64,000 nt of DNA from Streptomyces sp. NBC_00190 (GTDB lineage: Bacteria > Actinomycetota > Actinomycetes > Streptomycetales > Streptomycetaceae), in contig NZ_CP108131.1 in the NCBI RefSeq assembly GCF_036203305.1, positions 5,766,001 through 5,830,000 of the forward strand, in the 5' to 3' direction. This document shows, in pieces, positions 15,406 to 23,526 of this stretch (its first letter is position 1; each line of letters starts with the position of its first letter). Below the pieces are notes generated by a model that was given only the letters and a program-made list of their open reading frames with translations, searched no databases and was not told the origin of the DNA. A program made the position numbers and the translations under genes.

Positions 15406-16689
15406 GTGGCAGCCAGTGATGAGACGACGACCGATCAGCCCGCAGACGCCCAGGGCGCGCCGCCGCCGCGGCCGGCGGATCAGGCCGGGTCCACCGGCCC
15501 CGGCGGCCCCGCAGGCGCCGCCTCGTCGCCAGGTGCCGAAGGGCCCGCCGGGCCGGGGAGCCCTCCGGCCGGGACGGCCCCCGACGGGGCGGACGCGCGG
15601 ATGCCGCGCTGGCTGCCGCGCGCCGTGGTCCTCGTACTCGCGCTCGTCGCCTGCTTCCAGCTCGGCAGCTGGGCCTTCCACCAGCTCATAGGGCTGCTCG
15701 TCAACATCCTGATCGCGTTCTTCCTCGCGCTCGCGATCGAACCCGCGGTGGACTGGATGGCGGCCCGCGGCATGCGCCGCGGGCTCGCCACCTTCCTGAT
15801 GTTCCTCTTGGTGCTCGTGGTGACCGCGGGCTTCCTCGCGCTGCTCGGCTCGATGCTCGCCGGGCAGATCGTCGAGATGGTGGAGGGTTTCCCGGGCTAC
15901 CTCGACTCGGTGATCAAATCGATCAACACCACGTTCCACACCGAGCTGTCCAGGCTGGAGATCCAGGACAGCCTGCTGCGCTCCGACTGGCTGCGCAAGT
16001 ACGTGCAGAACAGCGCGACCGGCGTGCTCGACGTGTCCGCCACCGTGCTCGGCGGGCTCTTCAAGCTGCTGACGATCGGGCTCTTCTCCTTCTACTTCGC
16101 CGCCGACGGACCGCGGCTGCGGCGCGCGCTGTGCTCCGTACTGCCGCCCGCCAAGCAGTCCGAGGTGCTGCGCGCCTGGGAGATCGCGGTGGACAAGACG
16201 GGCGGCTACCTCTACTCGCGCGGGCTGATGGCGCTGATCTCCGGCGTCGCGCACTACATCGTGCTGGCGGTCCTCGGCGTGCCGTACGCGCCCGCGCTCG
16301 CCGTGTGGGTGGGGCTGGTCTCCCAGTTCATCCCCACCATCGGCACCTATCTCGCGGGCGCGCTGCCGGTCCTGATCGCCTTCACCGTCGATCCCTGGTA
16401 CGCCCTGTACGTCCTCGGATTCGTGGTGGTCTACCAGCAGTTCGAGAACTACGTCCTGCAGCCCAAGCTGACCTCGAAGACCGTGGACATCCACCCGGCG
16501 GTCGCCTTCGGGTCGGTCATCGCGGGTACCGCCCTGCTGGGCGCGGTCGGGGCGCTCGTCGCGATCCCGGCCGTCGCCACGCTGCAGGCGTTCCTCGGCG
16601 CGTACGTGAAGCGGTACGCGCTGACGGAGGGCGCGGCCGCCGCTACTTCCCGTCCGCGGCGCCGAGTACGGCTGCCAAGGCGTCGGTGA
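15406..16689 (+). CDS. AI-2E family transporter (membrane permease)
   Basis: About 427 residues. The first 65 are Pro/Gly/Ala-rich and probably disordered and cytosolic. The rest carries some eight membrane helices with the AI-2E family features: paired N-terminal helices (VVLVLALVACFQLGSWAF, LVNILIAFFLALAIEPAVDWM), a periplasmic-type middle segment, and the C-terminal PALAVWVGLVSQFIPTIGTYLAGALP block. Family members export varied small molecules or ions; the substrate here is unknown. The C-terminus overlaps the convergent Clp_N gene by 47 bases. Confidence 0.85.
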   Translation: MAASDETTTDQPADAQGAPPPRPADQAGSTGPGGPAGAASSPGAEGPAGPGSPPAGTAPDGADARMPRWLPRAVVLVLALVACFQLGSWAFHQLIGLLVNILIAFFLALAIEPAVDWMAARGMRRGLATFLMFLLVLVVTAGFLALLGSMLAGQIVEMVEGFPGYLDSVIKSINTTFHTELSRLEIQDSLLRSDWLRKYVQNSATGVLDVSATVLGGLFKLLTIGLFSFYFAADGPRLRRALCSVLPPAKQSEVLRAWEIAVDKTGGYLYSRGLMALISGVAHYIVLAVLGVPYAPALAVWVGLVSQFIPTIGTYLAGALPVLIAFTVDPWYALYVLGFVVVYQQFENYVLQPKLTSKTVDIHPAVAFGSVIAGTALLGAVGALVAIPAVATLQAFLGAYVKRYALTEGAAAATSRPRRRVRLPRRR

Positions 16690-17398
16690 CGGTCGCCTCG
16701 GCGGCGGCCTTGTCCACGCCGAGGCCGCTGAGCAGGCCCTCGCCGTTCTCCAGCTCCAGGAGCGCGAACAGGATGTGTTCGGTGCCGACGTAGCCGTGGC
16801 CCAGGCGCAGGGCCTCGCGGAAGGTGAGCTCCAGGGCCTTCTTCGCGGACGCGTCGAACGGGACGAGGTCGGGCACCTCCGCCTGGCCCGGGGGCAGTGC
16901 GGCGGCCACGGCGGCGCGTACGTCGTCCGCCGCGACGCCCTGGGCGCTCAGGGCGAGCGCCGCGAGGCCCTCGGGCTCGGACAGCAGGCCCAGGACGAGG
17001 TGCTCGGTGCGGATCTCGGTGCCGCCGGCGGCGCGGGCCTCGTTCTGCGCGGCCATGACGACGTTGCGGGCGCGGGGGGTGAAGCGGCCGAAGCCCTGGT
17101 TGGGGTTGAGGCCGGGGTCGCCCTCCTTGTCGGCCTTGGGGACGAAGCGCTTCTGGGCGGCCTGGCGGGTGACGCCCATGCTCCGCCCGATGTCGGTCCA
17201 GGAGGCGCCGGAACGGCGGGCCTGGTCGACGAAGTGTCCGATGAGGTGGTCGGCCACCTCTCCGAGGTGCTCGGCGGCGACGACGGCGTCGCTGAGCTGC
17301 TCCAGGGTGTCGGTGTGGACCTTCTTGATGGCCTCGATCAGGTCGTCGAGGCGTACCGGATTGGTCATGCGAACGGGTTCCACTGAAGGGTTCGTCAT
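16643..17398 (-). CDS. ClpC2-like Clp N-domain protein with N-terminal helix-turn-helix
   Basis: A protein of 251 residues without any ATPase domain. Residues 10-75 include a helix-turn-helix-like stretch (ASWTDIGRSMGVTRQAAQKRF). Two Clp_N repeats follow (FTPRARNVVMAAQNEA with TEIRTEHLVLGLL, then LELTFREALRLGHGYVGTEHILFALL). The layout and length resemble mycobacterial ClpC2, which binds ClpC-targeting antibiotics such as cyclomarin through its Clp_N domain, represses its own gene and shields ClpC1. I infer the same job here. ATG 17398 lies 7 bases after a -10 box, so translation is probably leaderless; ATG 17368 is the alternative. Confidence 0.78.
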   Translation of the reverse strand: MTNPSVEPVRMTNPVRLDDLIEAIKKVHTDTLEQLSDAVVAAEHLGEVADHLIGHFVDQARRSGASWTDIGRSMGVTRQAAQKRFVPKADKEGDPGLNPNQGFGRFTPRARNVVMAAQNEARAAGGTEIRTEHLVLGLLSEPEGLAALALSAQGVAADDVRAAVAAALPPGQAEVPDLVPFDASAKKALELTFREALRLGHGYVGTEHILFALLELENGEGLLSGLGVDKAAAEATVTDALAAVLGAADGK

Positions 17399-17403
17399 GA
17401 GTG

Positions 17404-17447
17404 CAACCCTAGGTTGACAGTCGAGGGGTGTCAACCCTGGGTTGTCA
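17404..17447 (-). promoter_or_regulatory. Promoter and twin palindromes of the ClpC2-like gene
   Basis: On the minus strand a TTGACA (17434-17429), 17-base spacer and TAGGGT (17411-17406) form a near-consensus promoter. Two copies of CAACC-N3-GGTTG, at 17404-17416 and 17432-17444, cover the -10 and the -35 boxes; starts are 28 bases apart. This fits an operator pair for an autoregulated repressor. Confidence 0.7.
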
Positions 17448-17768
17448 GTCCTGGGTGGGGTGAGCGGCTCGGGCGGTGGGCTCCTCGGGCTCCCGGGGTG
17501 GTCCGGGTGGTCCGCAGAGGAGGCTCAGGAGGCCCGTCACCGCGCCGAGGGCGGCGAACGCGAGAAAGGGGTGCAGGCCGACGCCCTCGCCGCGCGCCGA
17601 GTCCGTGACGCACGCGGCGAGGGCGGCCAGCCCGGCGGCCCGCGCCAGCACCGCCTGGGCCCTGTCGGCCCACTCGGACCGCCTCCGCAGGCCGCGGTGG
17701 AGCAGGGCGCGGACGGCGGTCGCGGTGAGCAGCGGCACCCCCGCCGCCAGGAAGATGAAGACCCACAC
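17445..17768 (-). CDS. Small hypothetical membrane protein
   Basis: A frame of 107 codons from GTG 17768, which has GGGAG five bases upstream. The protein has two or three hydrophobic segments (WVFIFLAAGVPLLTATAV, the weaker AAGLAALAACVT and FLAFAALGAVTGLLSLLC) and a Pro/Glu-rich tail. The same frame stays open to an ATG at 17951, but that would run into the recA control region. It ends directly at the operators of the ClpC2-like gene. No family recognised; the opposite strand is also open, so confidence is moderate. Confidence 0.5.
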   Translation of the reverse strand: MWVFIFLAAGVPLLTATAVRALLHRGLRRRSEWADRAQAVLARAAGLAALAACVTDSARGEGVGLHPFLAFAALGAVTGLLSLLCGPPGPPREPEEPTARAAHPTQD

Positions 17769-17910
17769 GGCTGCTCCCGACTCCGCGCGTTCCGTGCGCA
17801 CGGTGCGCCCGGAACGCTCCGTGTCCGCGAGTATGCGGTCGGCCGGGCGGCAGGGGAACGGCCGGGACCGGTGCCGCTGCGCGGCCGTGCCGCCCCCGGG
17901 CGTGGCGCGC

Positions 17911-17940
17911 TTGACAGGGAAATCGAACATCCATTCTGAT
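17911..17940 (+). promoter_or_regulatory. recA promoter with LexA (SOS) box
   Basis: TTGACA (17911-17916), an 18-base spacer and TCTGAT (17935-17940) make a sigma-70-like promoter. GAACATCCATTC (17925-17936) matches the LexA box pattern GAAC-N4-GTTC at seven of eight fixed positions and lies between and over the promoter elements, so LexA binding would block it. Confidence 0.75.
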
Positions 17941-17975
17941 GGGTTATCCACAGCCGAACCGGTCGTGGAGGCGCA

Positions 17976-17998
17976 TTGTCAGTGGCAGGCATTAGCGT
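17976..17998 (+). promoter_or_regulatory. Second recA promoter, RecA-NDp (PafBC) type
   Basis: TTGTCAGTGGC, six bases, then TAGCGT. The first part is a complete match to the RecA-NDp motif tTGTCRGTGgc-N6-TAgggT known from mycobacterial LexA-independent, PafBC-dependent damage promoters. Transcription would begin near 18005, giving a leader of about 37 bases to the recA ATG. Confidence 0.75.
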
Positions 17999-18041
17999 CA
18001 ATGGCGTGAAGCGATCGACTCAAGCAAACCGGGTGGAACCC

Positions 18042-19151
<1,110 letters not shown>

Positions 19152-19154
19152 CCC

Positions 19155-19718
19155 GTGCGGGAGCAGGATGGGGGCGGTGAGAACCGGAGCGGCCGTGAGC
19201 GCCGCCAGGAACTGCCGCCCCAGAGCCCCGAGGAGCAGGCGCGGGCGATCTGCCTGCGCCTGCTCACGGGGAGCCCGCGCACCCGGCGCCAGCTCGCGGA
19301 CGCCCTGGACAAGCGGGGCATCCCCGAGGAGGTGTCGCAGCAGGTCCTCTCCCGGTACGAGGAGGTGGGCCTGATCGACGACGCCGCCTTCGCCGGGGCC
19401 TGGGTCGAGTCCCGGCACCGCGGCCGGGGCTTGGCCCGGCGGGCGCTGGCGCAGGAGCTCCGGACCAAGGGGGTACACGCCACCCTGGTGGAGGAGGCCC
19501 TGGAGCAGCTGGACTCCGACCAGGAGGAACAGACCGCCCGGGAGCTCGTGGAGCGCAAGCTCCGCGCCACCCGGGGCCTGGAGCGTGACAAGCGGATCCG
19601 GCGGCTCGCCGGGATGCTCGCCCGCAAGGGGTACCCGGAAGGCATGGCTCTGCGAGTGGTCCGCCGTGCGCTGGAGGCGGAGGGCGTGGACGCCGACGAT
19701 CCGGGGTACCTGGGGTAG
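19155..19718 (+). CDS. recX: RecA regulator RecX
   Basis: A helical protein of 187 residues with the RecX repeats (RQLADALDKRGIPEEVSQQVLSRYEE; GLARRALAQELRTKGV; IRRLAGMLARKGYPEGMALRVV). RecX binds RecA filaments and limits their extension and activity. The GTG start is 3 bases after recA, the standard arrangement. The first 30 residues are charged and not conserved. Confidence 0.93.
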   Translation: MREQDGGGENRSGRERRQELPPQSPEEQARAICLRLLTGSPRTRRQLADALDKRGIPEEVSQQVLSRYEEVGLIDDAAFAGAWVESRHRGRGLARRALAQELRTKGVHATLVEEALEQLDSDQEEQTARELVERKLRATRGLERDKRIRRLAGMLARKGYPEGMALRVVRRALEAEGVDADDPGYLG

Positions 19719-19789
19719 GGCTAGCCCCCGGCCGCACACGCCGGGGTACGCCAATGTCAGGAGGCGTGGCCGGCGGCAGAGTTGGCCGC

Positions 19790-22342
19790 ATGATGCTGCG
19801 TTACGCCCTCCAGACCGTGAGAGATCGCAAAGCCGGTTTCCTCGGCGCCTTCGTCGCGCTGCTGTGCGCGGCCGCCCTCGTCACCGCGTGCGGGACGCTC
19901 CTGGAAACAGGACTCCGCGGCACGATCGGCACCGAGCGCTACGCGACCACGCCGGTCCTCGTCTCCGCCGACCAGAACGTCCACGAGACCACGGTCAAGG
20001 AGAAGAAGGGCAAGGCCAAGACGAAGCACAAGGCCAAGCCCGTCGCCGAGCGGGCCTGGCTCCCCGCCGCCGCCCTGGACGCGGTACGGTCCGTGCCCGG
20101 CGTCGAGCGGGCCGTGCCCGAGCTCACCTTCCAGGCCGTCCCGCTGGCCAAGTCCACCAGAGACCCGAAGCCCGCGTACGGGCACGCCTGGACCTCCGCC
20201 GCCCTCACCCCGTTCACGCTCGCCGAGGGCCGTGCCCCGCAGGGCGCCGACGAGGTGGTCGTCGACCGCGCGCTGGCAGCCCGCGCCGCGCTGAAGCCCG
20301 GCTCCGAACTCGCCGTGCAGTCCACCGGCGAGCCGAAGACGTACCGGATCAGCGGGATCGCGACGACCCCTCGCGGGGACCTTGCCCAGCAGAGCGCCCT
20401 CTTCTTCGGCGAGGCCGAGGCCCAGCGGCTCGCCGCACGCGACGGGCAGGTCAGCGCGATCGGCGTACTGCCCCGGCCCGGCGTCGACGCCGGTGAACTG
20501 GCCGGCCGCATCGAGCAGGCACTGAAGGGCACCACGGCGGCCACGGCGCAGGTCGCCACCGGGGACGAGCGTGGGCCGGTGGAGTTCCCGGGCGCCGCCG
20601 GGGCCCGGATCAAGCTGGTCTCCATGGGCGGCGCGATGGGCGGCACCTCGCTGCTCGTCGCGATCCTCGTGGTCGTCGGCACCTTCGCCCTCTCCGTCCA
20701 GCAGCGCCACCGCGAACTCGCCCTGCTGCGGGCCATCGCCGCCACCCCCGGGCAACTGCGGCGCATGATCGGCCGGGAGGCGCTGCTCGTCGGCCTGGCC
20801 GCCGGGATCGCCGGGTCGTTCGCGGGGCTTCCGCTCGCCGCCTGGCTGTACGGACGCTTCGTCGACAGCGGCGTCGTCCCCACGGCCCTGGAGCGCACCG
20901 CCGGCATCTTCCCGATGTTCGCCGCCGTCGGCGCCAGCCTGCTCTGCGCCTGGGCCGCCGCGCGGATCACCGGACGGCGGATCACCCGGATCCGCCCCGC
21001 CGAGGCGCTCGCCGAAGCCGCGCTCGAACCGCGTCGGCCCTCCTGGATCCGCACCGTGCTCGGGGTGCTGCTGCTGGCAGGCGGTGCGGTGCTGGTCGTG
21101 GTGCTCGCCTCGCTGCGCACCGAGCCGGCGTCGACCCCGGTCACCTTCCTGGCCGTGGTGGTCCTGGCCGGTGCGGTCTCGCTGCTCGGCCCACTGCTCG
21201 TACGGGGCTGCGCCGCGCTGCTCGCCGGTCCGCTGCGGCTCGCCGGGGCGGGCGGCCACCTCGCCACCGCGAACCTGCGCGGCAACGCCACCCGGATGGC
21301 CTCCGCCGTCACCCCGCTCGCACTCCTCGTCGGCATGACGTGCACCGTGGTCTTCATCACCCCGACCCTCGGGGACGCCGCCCGGGACCAGGCCCGCGAC
21401 GGGATCCGGGCCGGATGGGTGCTGGCCGCGCAGGGACCGGGCGTCACCGCGGAGGCCGCCGACAGGATCCGCCGGACCCCCGGGGTCGAGGCGGCCACCG
21501 AGATCGTGCACACCTCAGTCCGGGTGGGGCTGGTCAAGTACGGCGTCCAGGGCGTGACCCCGGCCGGGCTGACCCGGACGTGGGACCCCCGGGTCACCGG
21601 CGGGAGCCTGGCCGGCTTCGGCGAGGGGAACGCGGCGGTCAGCGAACTCGCCGCCGACCAGCTCGGGCTGAAGCCGGGGAGCCCGTTGCGGCTGACGCTG
21701 GGCGATGGGACGCCGGTCACCCTGACGGTCTCGGCCGTGTACGCGCGGGGGCTGGGCTTCGGGGACCTGACCCTGCCGCACGCACTGGTGGCCGCGCACG
21801 TGGACAATCCGCTGGCGGGAAGCGTCCTGGTGGCGGCGGAGCCGGGCGTCGGGCGGGACCGGTTGGCCGCGGCGCTGAAGAACCACCCCGGGGTGAGCGT
21901 GCTGTCCGCGCGCGACGCCGACGAGGTACGGGCGGAGCGGCAGGACGCCGGAGCGGAGATCAACCTGCTGGCGATGGGACTCGTACTGGCCTTCACCGCC
22001 GTCGCGGTGGTGAACACCCTCGCGATGTCGACGGCCGAGCGGGTCCGGGAGTTCGCGATGCTGCGGCTGGCCGGGGCGAAGCGGCGCCAGGTGCTGCGGA
22101 TGCTCCGTGCGGAGGCGGTGGCGGTGGTGCTGATCGGGGTGGTGCTGGGGTCGGGGATCGCACTGGCCGTGCTGACCGCGTTCAGCGTGGGCATGACGGG
22201 GGTCGCGGCGCCGGCGCTACTGCCGGTCGCCTACGCCGTGGTCGTGGGGGTGGCCGGGCTGCTGGCCCTGGCGGCCACCGCCCTCCCGGGCCGGGTCGCG
22301 CTCCGCGTCCCGCCGGTGGACGTGGCCACGGCCAAGGGCTGA
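19790..22342 (+). CDS. FtsX/MacB-type ABC transporter permease
   Basis: A permease of about 850 residues with two FtsX domains. The first helix (AGFLGAFVALLCAAALVTACG) leads to a large external domain. FtsX domain 1 (GTSLLVAILVVVGTFALSVQQRHRELALLRAIAATPGQLRRMIG) and domain 2 (LAMGLVLAFTAVAVVNTLAMSTAERVREFAMLRLAGAKRRQVLRML) are typical. The external part has a lysine-rich stretch near residue 65 (KEKKGKAKTKHKAKP). Such permeases work with an ATPase usually encoded next door; none is in this window. ATG 19790 (or 19793) is chosen over the GC-rich start at 19754 because the protein then begins with the first amphipathic helix. Confidence 0.85.
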   Translation: MMLRYALQTVRDRKAGFLGAFVALLCAAALVTACGTLLETGLRGTIGTERYATTPVLVSADQNVHETTVKEKKGKAKTKHKAKPVAERAWLPAAALDAVRSVPGVERAVPELTFQAVPLAKSTRDPKPAYGHAWTSAALTPFTLAEGRAPQGADEVVVDRALAARAALKPGSELAVQSTGEPKTYRISGIATTPRGDLAQQSALFFGEAEAQRLAARDGQVSAIGVLPRPGVDAGELAGRIEQALKGTTAATAQVATGDERGPVEFPGAAGARIKLVSMGGAMGGTSLLVAILVVVGTFALSVQQRHRELALLRAIAATPGQLRRMIGREALLVGLAAGIAGSFAGLPLAAWLYGRFVDSGVVPTALERTAGIFPMFAAVGASLLCAWAAARITGRRITRIRPAEALAEAALEPRRPSWIRTVLGVLLLAGGAVLVVVLASLRTEPASTPVTFLAVVVLAGAVSLLGPLLVRGCAALLAGPLRLAGAGGHLATANLRGNATRMASAVTPLALLVGMTCTVVFITPTLGDAARDQARDGIRAGWVLAAQGPGVTAEAADRIRRTPGVEAATEIVHTSVRVGLVKYGVQGVTPAGLTRTWDPRVTGGSLAGFGEGNAAVSELAADQLGLKPGSPLRLTLGDGTPVTLTVSAVYARGLGFGDLTLPHALVAAHVDNPLAGSVLVAAEPGVGRDRLAAALKNHPGVSVLSARDADEVRAERQDAGAEINLLAMGLVLAFTAVAVVNTLAMSTAERVREFAMLRLAGAKRRQVLRMLRAEAVAVVLIGVVLGSGIALAVLTAFSVGMTGVAAPALLPVAYAVVVGVAGLLALAATALPGRVALRVPPVDVATAKG

Positions 22343-22350
22343 CCGCTGCG

Positions 22351-22394
22351 GCTGCCCTCCTCCCCTCCCCGGCCGGGGAAGGGAGGAGGGCAGC
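22351..22394. terminator. Bidirectional terminator between permease and rhodanese genes
   Basis: A 14-bp stem (GCTGCCCTCCTCCC with its complement) enclosing a second self-complementary segment (TCCCCGGCCGGGGA). It lies between two convergent genes and can serve both. Confidence 0.75.
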
Positions 22395-22406
22395 GGCTCG
22401 GGCGGG

Positions 22407-22799
22407 TCAGGAAGGAGCCGTCACCGGCAGGCCGGCCGACCTCCAGGCCTGGAAGCCGCCGGTCAGGTCCGTGGCGCGGTGGAGGCCCAGGGTGTGGAGG
22501 GAGGCCGCCGCGAGGCTGGAGGCGTAACCCTCGTTGCAGATCACCACCACCTGGAGGTCGTGGCTCGTGGCCTCCGCGGCGCGATGGCTGCCCCGGGGGT
22601 CCAGGCGCCACTCCAGTTCGTTGCGCTCGACCACCAGTGCGCCCGGGATCAGCCCGTCGCGGTCCCGCAGGGCCTGGTAGCGGATGTCCACCAGGAGCGC
22701 GCCGGAGCGGGAGGCGGCGTAGGCCTCCCGCGGGTCGATGCGGGTGTACTTCGCGCGGACCCGCTCCAGCAGTTCGTCGATGCCGACCGGGGCGCTCAC
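22407..22799 (-). CDS. Rhodanese-domain protein
   Basis: A single rhodanese domain of 130 residues. It has the LVDIRYQALRDRDGLIPGA substrate-side motif and the active-site loop CNEGYASSLAA, in which the cysteine carries a persulfide. GGFQAWRSAGLPV closes the domain. It overlaps the cysteine dioxygenase-like gene by 4 bases (ATGA) and is the second gene of that operon, so it may handle sulfane sulfur made from cysteine. Confidence 0.85.
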   Translation of the reverse strand: MSAPVGIDELLERVRAKYTRIDPREAYAASRSGALLVDIRYQALRDRDGLIPGALVVERNELEWRLDPRGSHRAAEATSHDLQVVVICNEGYASSLAAASLHTLGLHRATDLTGGFQAWRSAGLPVTAPS

Positions 22800-23329
22800 T
22801 GCCAGTCCGCCGGACGCTCGACGTGCTCCAGGTTGAGCACCGGTCCGCTGCGGCTGTACCGGCGGATCAGCGGAAGCGGCGGGTAGTACGCGTGCACGGA
22901 GATCGCGTGCTCGGCCGGGGACTCGTTGAGGACCTCGTGCACGTGGTGCTCCCCGAAGGCCCGCCCGGTGCCCGCGCCCAGGCTGCGGCTGCGGTCCAGC
23001 CCGGAGTCGAGCTCAAGGGACCGCCACCCCTCCGAGGGCAGGCGTACGGCGAGCGAGTGCTCGGTGAGCCGGCCCCGGGCGGTGGCGAACGCGCCCCGAG
23101 ACTCGGCGTGGTCGTGCCAGCCGGTGCCGGTCCCCGGGGGCCAGCCGATCAGCCACGCCTCACTGCCGGACGGCCCGTCCAGCCGGATCCAGGTGCGGCC
23201 TTCCGGGTCGAGCGGCAGGGAGGCGACGAGCTCGGCGTCGGCCGCGGTGCGCAGGGCGAAGTCGAGGAGTTCGGCGGCCGTGGGGCCCCCGGCCAGCACG
23301 GGCTCAGGTGTGTACGCGGGTGCAGACAT
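22796..23329 (-). CDS. Cysteine dioxygenase-like cupin protein
   Basis: About 177 residues from ATG 23329. The cupin iron site is visible: GTGTGWHDHAESRGAFATARG supplies the paired histidines and GEHHVHEVLNE the later region with HAISVHAYYPPL, as in bacterial type I cysteine dioxygenases, which oxidise cysteine to cysteine sulfinate. The product could be another thiol dioxygenase. It overlaps the rhodanese gene and is preceded by a cysteine-rich leader peptide (23408-23494). This arrangement points to control by cysteine or sulfur supply. Confidence 0.8.
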   Translation of the reverse strand: MSAPAYTPEPVLAGGPTAAELLDFALRTAADAELVASLPLDPEGRTWIRLDGPSGSEAWLIGWPPGTGTGWHDHAESRGAFATARGRLTEHSLAVRLPSEGWRSLELDSGLDRSRSLGAGTGRAFGEHHVHEVLNESPAEHAISVHAYYPPLPLIRRYSRSGPVLNLEHVERPADWQ

Positions 23330-23407
23330 GGAAGTGGACCGTTCCTGGGGTTCGCGGAAGTGCGCGCGGGCCGGTGACGGCACGGGGCGCGCAGGGGGAA
23401 GGGCGAA

Positions 23408-23494
23408 TCAGCAGGAAGGGCGACACACGCAGCCCGCGTAGCGGAGCAGGTCCATATGGACCCTCCGCCACAGGCGCACGTCGTTGCCGGTCAT
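23408..23494 (-). CDS. Cysteine-rich putative leader peptide
   Basis: An ORF of 28 codons with the core RRVHMDLLRYAG followed by a tail with three cysteines in the last seven residues (CVCRPSC). Peptides with an H-x-DLLR core and a Cys-bearing tail are recurrent before sulfur-metabolism genes in Streptomyces and are thought to act by ribosome stalling when cysteinyl-tRNA is short. It starts at ATG 23494 and ends 78 bases before the dioxygenase ATG. The gap can form a GCGCGC stem, a candidate attenuator. Confidence 0.75.
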   Translation of the reverse strand: MTGNDVRLWRRVHMDLLRYAGCVCRPSC

Positions 23495-23526
23495 GTCCGC
23501 GAGTGAACCACGGGACCGCGGGACGG

